Shown in pieces: positions 21,993 to 34,180 of a stretch of DNA of 64,000 nt; the first letter of the stretch is position 1; every line of letters begins with the position of its first letter. The stretch spans positions 18,246,501 through 18,310,500 of the forward strand of contig OX335641.1 of assembly GCA_946894095.1 (NCBI GenBank), read 5' to 3'. Below the pieces are notes generated by a model. That model searched no databases, was not told the DNA's origin, and saw only the letters and a program-made list of their open reading frames with translations. This DNA is from Incurvaria masculella (taxonomy: Eukaryota > Arthropoda > Insecta > Lepidoptera > Incurvariidae). Both the position numbers and the translations under genes were made by a program.

Positions 21993-24900
21993 TTTATTAA
22001 TAAAACAGTCCCGTCGCAAAAATCGAAAAAGGGACAATAGTGATCTGGCTCTGGTGTCTGTCGGTCACATACGCATTTTCTCTCGAATTTTTCTCTTATA
22101 AACGGTAGTTTGAAAATTCTGAAAAAAATATACCAATAGATATGATAGATCAAGACATTTTTTCAGTAAAACCTATACTTCGGAAGGGCAAATTTTGTAT
22201 GAAATTTCAAAACAGTCATAAGGCGAGGGCGAATTTCTTAAATGTCCGGCAGCTTGACCGCTTTTTTCTTTTGAAACAAACTTTTTTTAAAAGATGAAAT
22301 CAAGATGTTAATTAAAGATTTTCTTCTAAGAAGGCATAAGCATCAATTTACAATACACTTCACGAATGAAACAAGAAACGTAGATGTGACCTTTCTTTTC
22401 CTCGCAACGTAACGGAACAAGTAACAAGTGCGACCCGCCTTTGTCCGGGTGCAGCGCGTTGATTGCTGCACCCCCTCACACCCCCCCCCCCCCGCACCGC
22501 ACGCCGGCGATACCTCACCCCCGCGCCACCCTCTCCGTACTAATCAATAGCCCAGCCTCCGCCAGACTTGCCCCTAGCCTGGAGACCGTGCGAATAGTCG
22601 AATTGCGATGTCAGCTATATTGTAGAATTCTTGATTGATTCAATTATTTCAATGTTCAGATCTTCTTCCAATAAATATTACCTTCTCCACATTGAGTAGT
22701 TCCAGATCATGTATGAAGACGTGCATTTCTTCTGTTGAAAAAGTTAGAGAATTTCTTCTTATGACTGAAGAAGGAATTGGAGATTGGAGATTGGAAGAAT
22801 TGTTATATTACATTTCTAAAAAATCTTGCAGACGTTATAGTCACTCATTTTATTTAATTCTATTTGAATAGATTTTCTTTGAATTTCGAAATTCTGAGTT
22901 TATGCACACAGTAAAATATTTGTAGTATTTTAAGGCTTTTGAGTACTGGATATGGACTAAGGGCAATTGCTTAAAAAATGCCAGTACTTCGTACTCAATT
23001 AGCTATTGCTGCAATACAAAAATAATCTAGTCAAAACTGTAGGCAAGTTTTCGAATTTCGAACACGAAATTTGAAAAGATCCACGAGGTGCTTTCCACTT
23101 GGGCCTTATCGGAATACGGCAGGGTGCAGAGTCCAGACGGAGGGGTGCTAGCGGGGCGGCGGCTGTGCGGGGAGGGGGTGAACTCCGCTACTCACGTCTC
23201 TATGTGAGGCCGCGATTATATCTGTACATGCAAATTGTGCACACCCCTCCCTATACGTGGGCGAGTTGCTTTCGAACCGATCACAATCACAGGAATGAGA
23301 ACATCTTTACCACACTTTGTCGAGTAATAGCAGTCGTTTCGCGTGAAGAACTTTTGTATTTCTCACGTTCCTGTCATTTCGATAGCTCTGGAAGAGTATT
23401 AAATAAACAAAACTAAAGTGAAATAACACGCATTCATTGGTCAATATATGTATATAACATTCAATAAAATACAATAAATAACTATAAAATCGATTTAAAC
23501 CGCTCAGAAGCGATTTTAACAGTCGTGCTCGGACCTAGGAGGACTGGATCGATGCAATATTTCGCATAGGTCTGATACTTAGCACCCTAATCGTAGAGCA
23601 TGTATGAAAATACTGTAGATGAAGCTAAAGAAGTATGCTGTGATCGTACCGCACGGCGCTCTATCATCTCTGACAACCCCTGCCTCCGGGTATGTATGTC
23701 GCTATAAAACGGATCACAAAACAATTATTTTCTCAAATGTACGGAATCGAATGAATAATCAAAGTAAAACACGTTTTTCCTAACCTTCTCTTAAAAAATA
23801 TATTGATGTGTGTGATGTACATTACCATTCTTTGAACATGAACATTGAACTTGAAAATGCCGCCAGATTTTTGGTTTTGCCCCCTCGACGCGAAGGGTGC
23901 ATTTTTAATTCATAGACCATTTCGCTAGAATCAAACGGTTTTTGTCTCTATCAGCATCTACATATCTACTAATAAGTTTTTCATGTTCAACACAACGCGG
24001 TTTTGCTGAAAGTTGAGGGATTTTCAAGGTTTGCTTGGGTCAATGTGAAGAATTAAATACACAAATATAATCACGAATTAGAATAACAAGCCTTCGAATT
24101 ATTGCTACGAAATCATTTTAACGTTTTATTCTTTATCGAGTGCGATGTAAGATAATATGTACATACGATTCGTTCTTAAAATGTATACCTTACAAAACAA
24201 ATCACGAAAAAGTATCGCTCGAGAAATTCATTATTAATACATTTAGCTTCATTTTCTCTACGTAACGAGTAACATAAATGAATCACGGCATGACTAGCCC
24301 ATATTACTTTTTCTTGAGTAAATACGCTCTAATAAAAGTCCAAGATAATAAAAGTGAGTAATGTAAGTGGTAAAAAGTCATTGGTGTATTTGACTTTTAT
24401 TGTGTCTCTCTATTATTCGATAACTATATTCTTAATAAATCTACCACTACAATGAAGAAATGAATACCTATATACATAGGTATCCATTCGAAAAAACATA
24501 TAGGTATGTGCAGTTGGTGGAAAGGGGTAAGAACATAAAATAATTGTAGTCTCCGGAATTTACGTCGATTAGGCTACAACTACGAACAATTAAAAATATC
24601 ATAAATATTCTCAACACAAAAAAACACTCAAACAATATTTGGTATATATCCTGCAATCGATTGTTCTCTGTAGACTTAAAAATATACTGGACCGAAAAAT
24701 TACAATGACACCTGAATTGAATAATTTAGATTGGAATACGTATTATTTAGAATAAGATATCAAGAGTTTGCTCTTCACCAATGTATGGATAAGGTTCTTT
24801 GTGAGCAGTAGTAATCGATCAACCACTATAAACTAGTTCGTAAGCATTAAGGAAAAAAACATAGGATGACAAACCTGGGGAAGTTACTTGTCGTTTTCGC

Positions 24901-26007
24901 CAAAAGTAATCGAACCCTCAGGAAAAGTAAAAAAGACGAATTCGAGTGGATAATATACATATAATGGAGAAAATCAAGAAACTGAAACTACATTGTTATT
25001 GTTATTTTATGTATCGGTATTGAACTACGCCAATTAAAAAAAAACCGGTTAATCACTCATTTAACTTAAGATCGAGGCAACTTAAGTAGGGAATCGACTT
25101 TATTAATAACAGCTGCTTTTAAGAGAAAACTTACATAGGTTAATCCTTTTACGTATGCTCAGGTTAGCTTTTGTTAACGCCGAATATTTCTTGGCGGTTT
25201 AATTTCTTTGCAACAACTGTATAAACGTCCCCGAAGGCACAGTGTGTATGTATGTATGTATGAGACTATATCAAGTAACGCTGTTTGCTCGACCCCGGCG
25301 TTTATTTGAACAAAACCTGATGGGAAATTTGATGTATTACCTTCGCTGAATTCTCTCCGTGAGTCAACACGTGGAAATACTCGCGAATGCGACCAAATCC
25401 CGAAACGCACATTTTCTCTGCTCTCGTATTTCTTAAGAATAAACATATTTTTCTGATTACTACGAAGCAAAGGTAAGGTGAACGCTTTTTAGCAAATCCA
25501 TGCAGGGAAACCTTATAAAGAACCAGTTAGGTTAAGGGAGTGATAACACTTGATTGCATTCAGTTCCATAAGGACGTAAGCAAAACCATAGTTGACCTTT
25601 TTTTAAAAATAACGATTGCTTATTTTGGAATAACAAAAATGAAAGATGCATTGACGGTGTTGTTATATTTGAAACCTATGACGGTATATATCTGACGCCT
25701 GATATTCTGTGTTCAAACTTTTTTTAGGAAAGTTTATGAATATTGGTCTAATTTGGGAACACAAAGTCACTTACAGTAATATCTTTAAATTATAGCTAGA
25801 CCATCAATTATCTACATATATATTTTTTATCGAAATTAGTTTTTTGTTATTTTTAATATAATTGAATGTTGTTTTAGTTACGCCTAATCAAACTGAACGC
25901 AATCGGCTCTTCGCACCCCCTTAAGCTAGGCAGTTGTTTGAACTGTAAAGTTGTCCCGGTGTTATCAGTTTTTGATGGATCTGAATATAACAAAATGGGT
26001 CTTCCTC
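21993..26007. other. Gene-free stretch
   Basis: 22430-22600 is C-rich with a run of about 14 C. 23090-23240 is a GC-rich patch. 24050-25170 is AT-rich and featureless. GTATGTATGTATG occurs near 25245. The only shared motif seen is CGGCGCTCTATCATCTCTG (23657), similar to 31564. No gene. Confidence 0.45.
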
Positions 26008-26145
26008 ATATGCACGGCTGAAGTGAACTGGATAGAAAACACGGACAACTTTCATTGCCATTACGACCATATTTTCGTTCAAGTTAGAAAGGGGCACAGT
26101 TTAACGTGGAATCCGAACTACGAACTATGAAGTCACCTTTTACGG
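26008..26145 (-). mobile_element. SINE family A fragment
   Basis: GCACGGCTGAAGTGAACTGG, AAAACACGGACAACTTTCAT and CCATATTTTCGTTCAA match the body. It ends in a diverged CCGAACTACGAACTATG block, with the head absent. Confidence 0.65.
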
Positions 26146-26525
26146 CCTGCACAGGAAGAAACACACACACACAGAACAAACTTTACCTATTTAACTTTGA
26201 ATTTCGAACGTCGAGACGTCTCGCGCCGCTCGGCTTACTGCTTAGTTACTGATTGTGTTACTATTAAGTAGATACCCACGTCTTATATCGTTACTTTGCT
26301 TAAGGGTAGTTATAGTAAATCATTCTTAGCGGCCGAGAAAAGCAGTGAATAGGAGAAAACGTGTAATGTATGCGCGGCTGTATGTGACCGAGGGTTCCCC
26401 AGTTTCCGGCGGAGTGGCCTTCGAGGGCGCTGTCACGGCCAGAGTCACCGCCGAGTCGGCCTCGAGTTCACAGCACGGTCGACATTTCAACCGAACCGAC
26501 ATAAGTCGACTAGTTTGGGTCTTAA

Positions 26526-27067
26526 GGTGGCCCAACCCGCTCATCTCCCCATACAAAAGGGGAAAGAAGATCACGCCCATATTTCTTGTCAGAGATCCAA
26601 AATTTTGCTCTAAATAGCTTTATTTGATCAAACTAGATGTCTGATGACCATTGGCATTGTAAAATTGTGTTTGGTTTCTAAGTTATAAGGTCCGAAAGTT
26701 CGAATTTTTCGCGCGTTTTATACAATAAGTTTGGAGGTGGATTACGCAATGATAAAGTAAGAACATCGTAAAAAGATTAGTCATCAGACATAGCTTATTT
26801 AATCAAGATTTATGATCTATTTGGTTTTTGTTAGATTTTTGACTACAGCGGTCGTGGTTTACTTTTAGCTATAAGTCGTTTTGAAATTAAAATTTTCGTG
26901 AATCTTACCAAATCATACACTATGCACATTGTCTTTTTTGTGGACATGTTGCATCTTCCTCATCACGGAGCCTGTCTTATTCTTTGAAACAGAGAAGGTC
27001 CCAGAGCGCAACAGCACGGTTTTGTACCATGCCCGCGAATGAGTTAGGCCCGCCGGGTTGGGCCGCC
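26526..27067 (+). mobile_element. 542-bp TTAA-flanked MITE, complete copy
   Basis: TTAA lies directly at both edges (26522-26525 and 27068-27071). Terminal inverted repeats are GGTGGCCCAACCCG and, inverted, GGCGGCCCAACCCG. The interior shares long blocks with 43479-44011 and, inverted, 33158-33483 (AGTTCGAATTTTTCGCGCG, GGAGCCTGTCTT). TTAA target duplication is the signature of piggyBac-type transposition, so this may be a non-autonomous piggyBac relative. No transposase is encoded. Confidence 0.82.
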
Positions 27068-27461
27068 TTAAGATTTGATGCTTATATTCAAATGTGTATT
27101 GCCTTTTAATAAATCATTCACAAATGGTTGGAGATACTAAAATTAAGCTTGTATTCTTATAATATCGAAAAAAAATATTTTCATTCCCTGTTAAGAAGTT
27201 AAAGGTTGCTATTGACAGGTCAATTATGAAAAACATGCATACGTTCTTAAAATAAGGGCTTGTCCATTCATCACATAAGTTATATTACTGATAAAATGGT
27301 GAGGTTCAAGGATACGAGTATTCCAACCCCACCCATCCCATTTGCTGGGATGCTATTTTACTAGAAACAAAATGAGTACGTACGAGAAACGTAATCATAA
27401 TATTAATTGTTTACAAAACCTTAACGCCAGGATTCGATACTTTGGGTTGAAATTAGAGCGT

Positions 27462-27745
27462 TCATCCTGCTCATGCATCACTGTCTTTCTTTGTATGAGT
27501 TGGATAAGTGCACTTCGTCTTAAATGTGAACTGTACCATGGTTAGGTGGTAGGGTTAAGCCCGAAATTTTATGAAAAGTGGTCGAAGCGGCATTGAAAAA
27601 TTGTCCGAATTTTCCATCTAGTTCAATGCACCGATACTGATAATTCTTTCGGGAATGCGGTATTTTGGGCTAATATCTTTACTATAATGACGGTTTGACG
27701 GTGGGTGTGGTATTAACCATGTCCAGTTACATATAAAGATGAACA
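27462..27745 (+). mobile_element. SINE family A, plus orientation
   Basis: Begins near CATGCATCACTGTCTTTC, continues through GAGTTGGATAAGTGCACTTC, CCATGGTTAGGTGGTAGGG and GGTCGAAGCGGCATTG, and ends in GGTGTGGTATTAACCATG..CAGTTACAT. Only the tRNA head and poly(A) tail are missing or degraded. Confidence 0.75.
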
Positions 27746-28475
27746 GACACCTATCCAACAAGACAACAGACTGATGTGAAGTAAAAAAGCAAAAGGACGT
27801 AGTCGAGCCACCGTGGCGTCCCGAGCGTGCGGGTGGCGCGGCGCGCGGCGGCGGCGGCAGAGACGATGGTAGACGACGCCCGAATACAGCCTCCGATGGA
27901 GGCTTGGACGTCGTCGCGACGCTTTGTCTAATCGCTCCTTTCACGTCAGCTAAACGACCCTGAATCGACCCCAGTTATACCTCCGATGGAGATATAACAC
28001 CGACCAATATTGTTGTGTTGTTACGTCTATATATTGTTTAGTTAGGTAAATTTAAGTTATTTGATTGGAGTTTTCTATGTAGGTCCTAAAGTAGGTAATA
28101 AAGGAGAACAACCGTACACAAATTCTATTAAGTAAGTACAATTCGGTATTTTATAATATTTGCGGAACATAACAAAATAATCCATCCAAGTGGGTGGAAC
28201 AAACGCCTCTGTACCACATTATTTGCATTAAAAGTAACTCCAAGTATGGTTTGCGTCAGAGTCCTCTGTTATCTCAATCTGTGAAACAATGAAACAGATA
28301 GAAGGACCTAGTTGTTTTTTTTTTCACTGTCTGTCCATTTTACATGTAAGTTCTCTTGACAAAGTCTGCCGATTTTTTCCCAGTGAGAAAAAGGAAAACT
28401 TATACACAGGCACAAGCCAATCTAGAATGCATACAGTTTTCTATGGAACCCGACATGAATATTAGCGATATTCCT
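27746..28475. other. Gene-free; GC-rich block
   Basis: 27790-27960 is CpG-rich, and a CCTCCGATGGAG motif occurs twice (27890 and 27981). The GGCG-rich tract translates to low-complexity frames only. The rest is AT-rich. Confidence 0.4.
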
Positions 28476-28640
28476 AAAGGAACAGTTTCACATAGTTTTC
28501 GAACCATGGAAGAACAGCTCGAAAACGAAAAAAAAATATTTCAGAAAGAGAAATAAAGTGGTATATGACCGGGCCAAGGATTTGAACGTAACTTCTTGCA
28601 TGAAAGGCAGGTCCTCTAGACCTTACAACACGAGTTGTGC
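28476..28640 (-). mobile_element. SINE family A, head-side fragment
   Basis: Contains CGAACCATGGAAGAACAGCTC, an expanded A-rich and GAAA-rich segment, AAGTGGTATATGAC, and a B box on the minus strand (GTTCAAATCC) next to GCATGAAAGGCAGGTCC, the anticodon-arm side. Confidence 0.7.
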
Positions 28641-31094
28641 AAAGTAAGTATGTGCTTGTATACTTATTTAGTAAATACACTGGATTTATATATTTAGGTG
28701 AAGTGAGGTATTTTTCCCCCATTTCTGTTCTCTAGCTGGGCTAGTAGAAAATGACTTTAGGTATTAAGTTCTACACTTTATCGTGCAATAAACGTTATTA
28801 CTATTACTTTTATAAATATCATACGTGTTAAAATTCAATTGTAATTCTTTTATTTTTATTTTGCTAACTATCTTTTGTTGTTTTATTTTTAATTTAGTTT
28901 TATATTTATGATGCTTTAACTTGTTATATTATGTATTTTTGCATTACATATGTTTAAATTGTGCACTCGATGTTAGACACTTTTTCCGAAATGTTGTGTT
29001 CGCCTATAATAATTGGTTTACACACCAGGAATGTGACCCATGCTATGTTATATATAAAGTTTTCGTGTGTACACTTTTGGCTTACCTTTTATAAAATAAC
29101 TAAATTAATAATAATAATACTTTTTAAAATAAATGTACCTACCGACGCAGGGAGCTACTACTTGGGGTACGAGCTACGACCCCATTTAGATATTCAAAAA
29201 GGGTAGCTTACAAATCGAAATCTAAATTGGCGACGCCCATTTTAATTTAGAGAAAAAATGCTAAGCAAAGGGTTAAAAAGGGTTTGAAATATGTAACCAC
29301 TTTACTAAGAGCATCCACATGGTAATGCACATAGGTAGATCAATCCTTTACCTGCGTCCTTTGAATATTTAAATAGGGTCACAGACAATCCGTTTTATTA
29401 CAAATTTACATAAAGGGTTAAAAAGGGTGTCGAACGTTTTGTCACGTAGTTATTGGTACTTATCACCCTTCCTGCAACTTTGAGATTTGGATAATATAAA
29501 TACGGATATGTAGACGTATATAGTTTCAGGGGACACTAAATCTAATGTAGGGTTTAGAGAATTAATAGCGGTTATGTAGCAATAGATAAGGTAGTTTTAT
29601 TAATTTGAAGTGTCACGAGTAGGTATTATTGAATATTATTATTATTGAAATTTAGAAAAAAATTGAATAAGCCTCCAGCGACAGATAATCAAAACTGTAG
29701 GTGATCTAAATTATATATTGCAATACAAGGTTATTTTGAAACAATGTTTACAATGTATGTTTACAATGATGGGTGCCATCTCCTTACTCGTGAGCTTGGT
29801 GAGCATAATAATTAATTATGTATAGCGTTTTTCTGGGCTGAAACAAAGGAAACAATGACCTCCAACTAAGATGAATACCTATTCGCAAAGCATGAAACAT
29901 TGTCGTTAGTTCACAAAATACCAACTCCTTAGAACCTCCCGTTCACACCTTAGGATGCTCTGTTTGAATTGCAACTCTATTCCCTGGCAGCAAGAATAGA
30001 AATGAATGATCGAAAGCGCAGTTTTTCGCACGCTATTTTCCAAGAAGCATTCGTGGAAAATTGTATTTACTGCCGTACGGAATACGAGTCATAATCAGAC
30101 TAAAAGTTCGCGAGACATAGTAGATTTTAATTTTCTTTACAGCGTTTACAGTTTAGCATAGGATAGGCGACGGAGGTGGGGTTCGGGGAGGGACGTTGCA
30201 GTCCACTCTCCGTCTCCCTCTCGCTCGCGCCTGCGCCGTGCGAGCAAATCGATTCATGCATTGTCGATAGTTAGCGGTTTATAATATTAGTTAGTACGCA
30301 GTCTAGCGTTGTACGGCAGCGATTGAATGGATAATAAAGCGCCCGGTTGTTTTAGCGAGCGGCGCGATTACAAATTTTCTTTCCTTTTCTTTCTCGAAGC
30401 GGTCAGGTGAAATAGAAACGGCTTTGAATAGAAATGGGCGGCTAGCAATCGAGTTTCTTGCGAAGCAATGGCGCCTCCTGGTTAGCGATGGGTTAATTGG
30501 ACGTTCGCTGTTATTGCTTCTCGGCAACGTCGAGGTCTCACCGATTGTAATGCAAATGACGCGCGTCGTTCTATTAGCTATGCTTAAGATTAATATAGCT
30601 TGTTAATTAGTGTTAGTGTCAAGTTTTGTTATTATTGTCGTGACATAAATAGTAGAATATTAATTACGAGAAAAATCCATAGGAGAGTAAACATTAAAAA
30701 ATAGAGAGATACGAACCTTGCGTCTCATTTGAAATGAACACAACAACTTAAAAAAAATACCTCCATGCAAGCCGTGAAAATAAGGTCTATTTCACACTTC
30801 TCAGAAACAGGACTGAGGGCTGCCGGCCGCGTGCGTGCGTAGCCATTCAACCCTTCACTACCCACCCGAGTGTTGGCAGTTGGTCCCGTGCCAGCCATCG
30901 AGCCATTCAGAGCCAATAAATACACATCGAGTTAGACGCAAACGAACTTACAGAGACGCTATTTATAGTTGGATCGGTCCGTTTGTCTTTCTGTTACTTT
31001 GAATGCCAGGTTGGTTGGCCGTCTTACGTATTTATAACATTCATGTGCGTGATAAGGTAGCCTAGAATATCCAACATTGAAAGAATAATTATTG
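28641..31094. other. Gene-free stretch with a GC-rich block
   Basis: 28740-29640 is AT-rich. AAAGGGTTAAAAAGGGT occurs twice (29268 and 29413), hinting at an unrecognised repeat. 30130-30600 is GC-richer and non-repetitive, with an octamer ATGCAAAT (30549) and homeodomain-type TTAATTGG. 30800-30960 has GAGCCATTCA twice. These look regulatory. No coding frame is supported. Confidence 0.4.
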
Positions 31095-31098
31095 TTAA

Positions 31099-31399
31099 GA
31101 GTATAATGAGGTGATCAAGTTCCTTACAAGTTCCATTGCTTGTTTCCGCAGTCAAATTAATAAATACTTTTCTCATATTTTGTGTTGTTTTTTATATATA
31201 ATAACTTATATCCGTGATATACGCACCTAAAAATGTGTTAAAAAATACAAACAAAATGTTAAGTTATAAAAAAATTCAAACGTATACGTAGCTCTCAGTA
31301 AAATTATTTAATATGTAACTTTTCAGAAAAATATTTCTTAATTTGACTGACGAATCAGGCACGCGCCATTGTATGGAACTTGATCACCTCATTATCACC
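31099..31399. mobile_element. 301-bp TTAA-flanked MITE
   Basis: TTAA sits at 31095-31098 and 31400-31403. The ends GAGTATAATGAGGTGATCAA and, inverted, GGTGATAATGAGGTGATCAA continue as GTTCC and match over about 28 bp. The interior is AT-rich and non-coding. It belongs to a different family from the 542-bp MITE but has the same target. Confidence 0.75.
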
Positions 31400-31403
31400 T
31401 TAA

Positions 31404-32496
31404 GATGGTTTAAGTGAATGAGCCACGAAATAATAACGAATCAGATTTACAGAAAGGCGGTTAGTGAATTTGTCATGTCCGGCCGTCCGCAGATTGACAA
31501 CGTATATCTTAAAGTATTTAAAAAATTAAGAAGAAAATAAAAACAAAGGTACGATTCCGTATGGCGCTTTATCATCTCTGCCGACACCGCTAACGAAGCG
31601 CCGTAATGATACGCATCTACGTGAACACCGGTGCTGAGAGACCAAAAGGTACTCAAAAAAAGCAAATCCACCTCACCTCACGAAACCACACTCAGCGAGG
31701 CACCATACCAGCTGATTTGCGGGCTGTTGCTGAGCTATTAAGCTTGTTTAAATTACGTTTGAAGACTCCCAGGTTATATGTCTGCGACGGGATGCAGGTT
31801 GGATGGGGAGGAATAAGGGATGCAAGTTCCGCAGAGCAGCATCCATGATAATACAATGTCGAAACGACTCCGTTCGTTAAAACGACCACATGGCAATATT
31901 TCTTAACATTAAACTGTTTCTAATTATTAAAACACAAGTCGCGATTCTGTTATTACAAGCTTGTATAGTCTTTAATCCGCACAATCTAGATGCAAGCGGT
32001 AATATGAAACAGCTTCTTGCAAGAGTGACATTAAGGCGCATAATACTTAATATAATTATGGCAAATGTCAAAAATGTCCCGCGGCAGTCACCATGTGTCG
32101 GACGCACGTGCCGCTCAGGGATTAAAGTGAATGAGTTCCGTTCGACCTTAACGGGTTACCGCTAGTGGTCGCACGCCTTTGTGTCGATGTATATTGCAAT
32201 TATTAAAGCGATGTTTATTCTTTACGTTGTTCTTTTTAGTAATATGTAACTGAGTTTATGAAAATAATATGCACATACCTTGTTTTATTAGTCCTTTTGT
32301 AAAATTATTAAAAATGACATGGCAAAAGTAGAAATAATTATTAAAAGGAACTAATTAATTTCTATCATGTTGATTGTAATTTTATTTTTAATGAAATGAT
32401 AGTTAATAACAATTTAGTGATGGTCAATTCATGAGATGAGAACTGTTTAAAATGACAAATTGAATAATAACATTATTGAATACACTGCATTTTCTT
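31404..32496. other. Gene-free stretch
   Basis: An 80-codon frame at 31606-31848 starts with ATG but has no recognisable protein feature. 32040-32170 is GC-richer. No repeat recognised except the short CGCTTTATCATCTCTG motif near 31566. Confidence 0.4.
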
Positions 32497-32665
32497 TCAT
32501 ATTTAGATTGACGGCTTACCGCGCGCGTGAGGAGCAGGACGTGCTGCTCGACATTTCGGAGCCTCACATGGGCTCCATCTTCAGGAGAAGCAGGCAGAAG
32601 CAGAGGAACGTCGAGCAGCACGTCCTGCTCCTCACACGCGCGGTAAGCCGTCAAACTAAATATGA
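32497..32665. repeat. 56-bp near-perfect inverted repeat, exon-like
   Basis: The left arm 32497-32552 and right arm 32610-32665 are reverse complements with two mismatches, around a 57-nt centre. The left arm begins with TTTCATATTTAG, an acceptor-like sequence, then a GC-rich open frame (GAGGAGCAGGACGTGCTGC). The right arm ends CGCGGTAAGC, donor-like, but this is just the complement of the left acceptor side. It may be an inverted partial duplication of a real exon, or a hairpin RNA source. Product not recognised. Confidence 0.85.
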
Positions 32666-33157
32666 TAGTTATGTCCCGCGTATACCATTTTCTTGAATAA
32701 TTCATACTACAACAGCATTTGTGTGCTTTAAGCCGGTGAAACAGATTATCGACATGATGAAATGATCGTTTTGTCTTAGCCACTATTCGATACTCCAGGT
32801 TCGTCCGTTATATTGTTAATTCGTCGATAGCCGTCCGTCGGTGGTGGAAGGGTTAACAACGCTCGAAAGGATTTTTTCTTCTATTTACACTCGTGCCCTA
32901 CCCAACCCTTTGAGACGGAAGTACTTTCCTTTATTCGCTCGCGATATGAAACTCTCGCTTTGTTTTCGGAGAAAGTTGTGCTTGGTGGCACCAGGCAAGG
33001 GTAGATAGTGGTAAGAGTACGATATGGCAGAAGGGATTGTGAAACAAGAGAAATGTATGCATTTAAGTCTATAAGATTTATAAATATTTTACAAAAATGC
33101 TACTTGACCCAATAGTACAATTATGTCAACGAACAAAAAAGGAAAATAAAGGAGAAA
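32666..33157. other. Gene-free stretch
   Basis: No gene or repeat seen. It is moderately AT-rich. Confidence 0.4.
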
Positions 33158-33483
33158 TACAAAAGAATAGGACAGGCTCCGTGATGAAGAAGATGCAACA
33201 TGTCCACAAAAAAGACAATGTACATAGTGTATGACAAAACGACTTATAACTAAAAGTAAACCACAACCGCTGTAGTCAAAAATCTAACAAAAACCAAATA
33301 GATTATAAATCTTAATTAAATAAGCTTTGTCTGATGTGATTATTCTTTTTAAGATGTTCTTACTTTATCATTGCGTAATCCACCTCCAAAGTTATTGTAT
33401 AAAACGCGCGAAAAATTCGAACTTTCAGACCTTATAACTTAGAAACCAAACACAATTTTACAATGCCAACGGTCATCAGACAT
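33158..33483 (-). mobile_element. 542-bp MITE family, truncated copy
   Basis: Matches the complete copy at 26526 in reverse, from GACAGGCTCCGTGATGA to the AATTCGAACTTTCAGACC and GGTCATCAGACAT blocks. Both termini are missing. It abuts the 3' end of the retroelement at 33484. Confidence 0.8.
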
Positions 33484-34180
33484 TTAGGTACATAGTAAGT
33501 ATTACAGAACGATGGATAGCATCTATGGGAATCTATCGATTCTCAAAATGTTATTTACGGTTACTGACATTATTCAAGCAAATTGGAACAGTTACATTTA
33601 TTGATATATTGGTTAAATTAAGGTTTGAACAAAAACAACATAATCCCTAAACAAAATTAAACTAACAACTTACTATAATAAACTAACAACTAATACTATC
33701 CTAAACTAAATAGAAAATTTCCTCCATGCCCGCCGAGCTGCCCATAGTACCTAAAATGCTCTGTGCGTTTCCCCTTTGAATTTCCATGCTAATTCGCCGT
33801 ATGAAAAATGTCTTAGCGCGATGGTCACCGGATTTCTCAATAAGCAGTTTTCCAATGCAGTCAGAAAAACTTTTCGCATCCGATGACCATGCGCCAAGCG
33901 TTTCCACAGCGAACGCAAGGAAATCAAAGTGGTCACGCACAGACGCATATTTCTTGATTTTATTTGCTGCGGCAGTATTAGCGGCGGCCCCGGCTGACTT
34001 GGAGGATGCTAAAACGTGGCTAGGAGCCAACGTGTCAACACACGTGGCGTCCCAAACCAGTGCTTTGCCTCGACACCACGGTACTAGAGTTAGCCCATCT
34101 GGTCTTTTTCCGTCGGAGCGGCTAATTCCTGGTGGCTCCAGGAGGCTCGGAATATTCACTGTGGCCAAAGTTACGGTTAC
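33484..34180 (-). mobile_element. 5'-truncated retroelement 3' end
   Basis: Minus-strand unit made of a truncated C-terminal frame (33701-34180) and an AT-rich 3' untranslated part (33484-33700). Homology to the expected upstream protein stops abruptly at about 34180, as in 5'-truncated target-primed insertions. The 3' edge meets the truncated MITE. No target duplication was identified. Confidence 0.55.
33701..34180 (-). pseudogene. C-terminal nuclease-like domain of a reverse-transcriptase element
   Basis: About 159 open codons with no ATG at the edge; a TAA precedes at 34184. Seen in order: PSLLEPPGISR, DGKRPDG, LVPWCRGKALVWDATCVDTL, AGAAANTAA, a KY..VRDHFDFLAFAVETLG stretch, and IQRGNAQSILGT near the end. 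I recall the RPDG..PW..G..L.WD.T..DTLA / VETLG / QRGNA pattern from C-termini of animal RT-bearing proteins. Its D..D.T and E spacing suggests a restriction-endonuclease-like fold, but that is inference. The N-terminal RT is absent, so the copy is dead, although the frame is intact. Confidence 0.7.
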
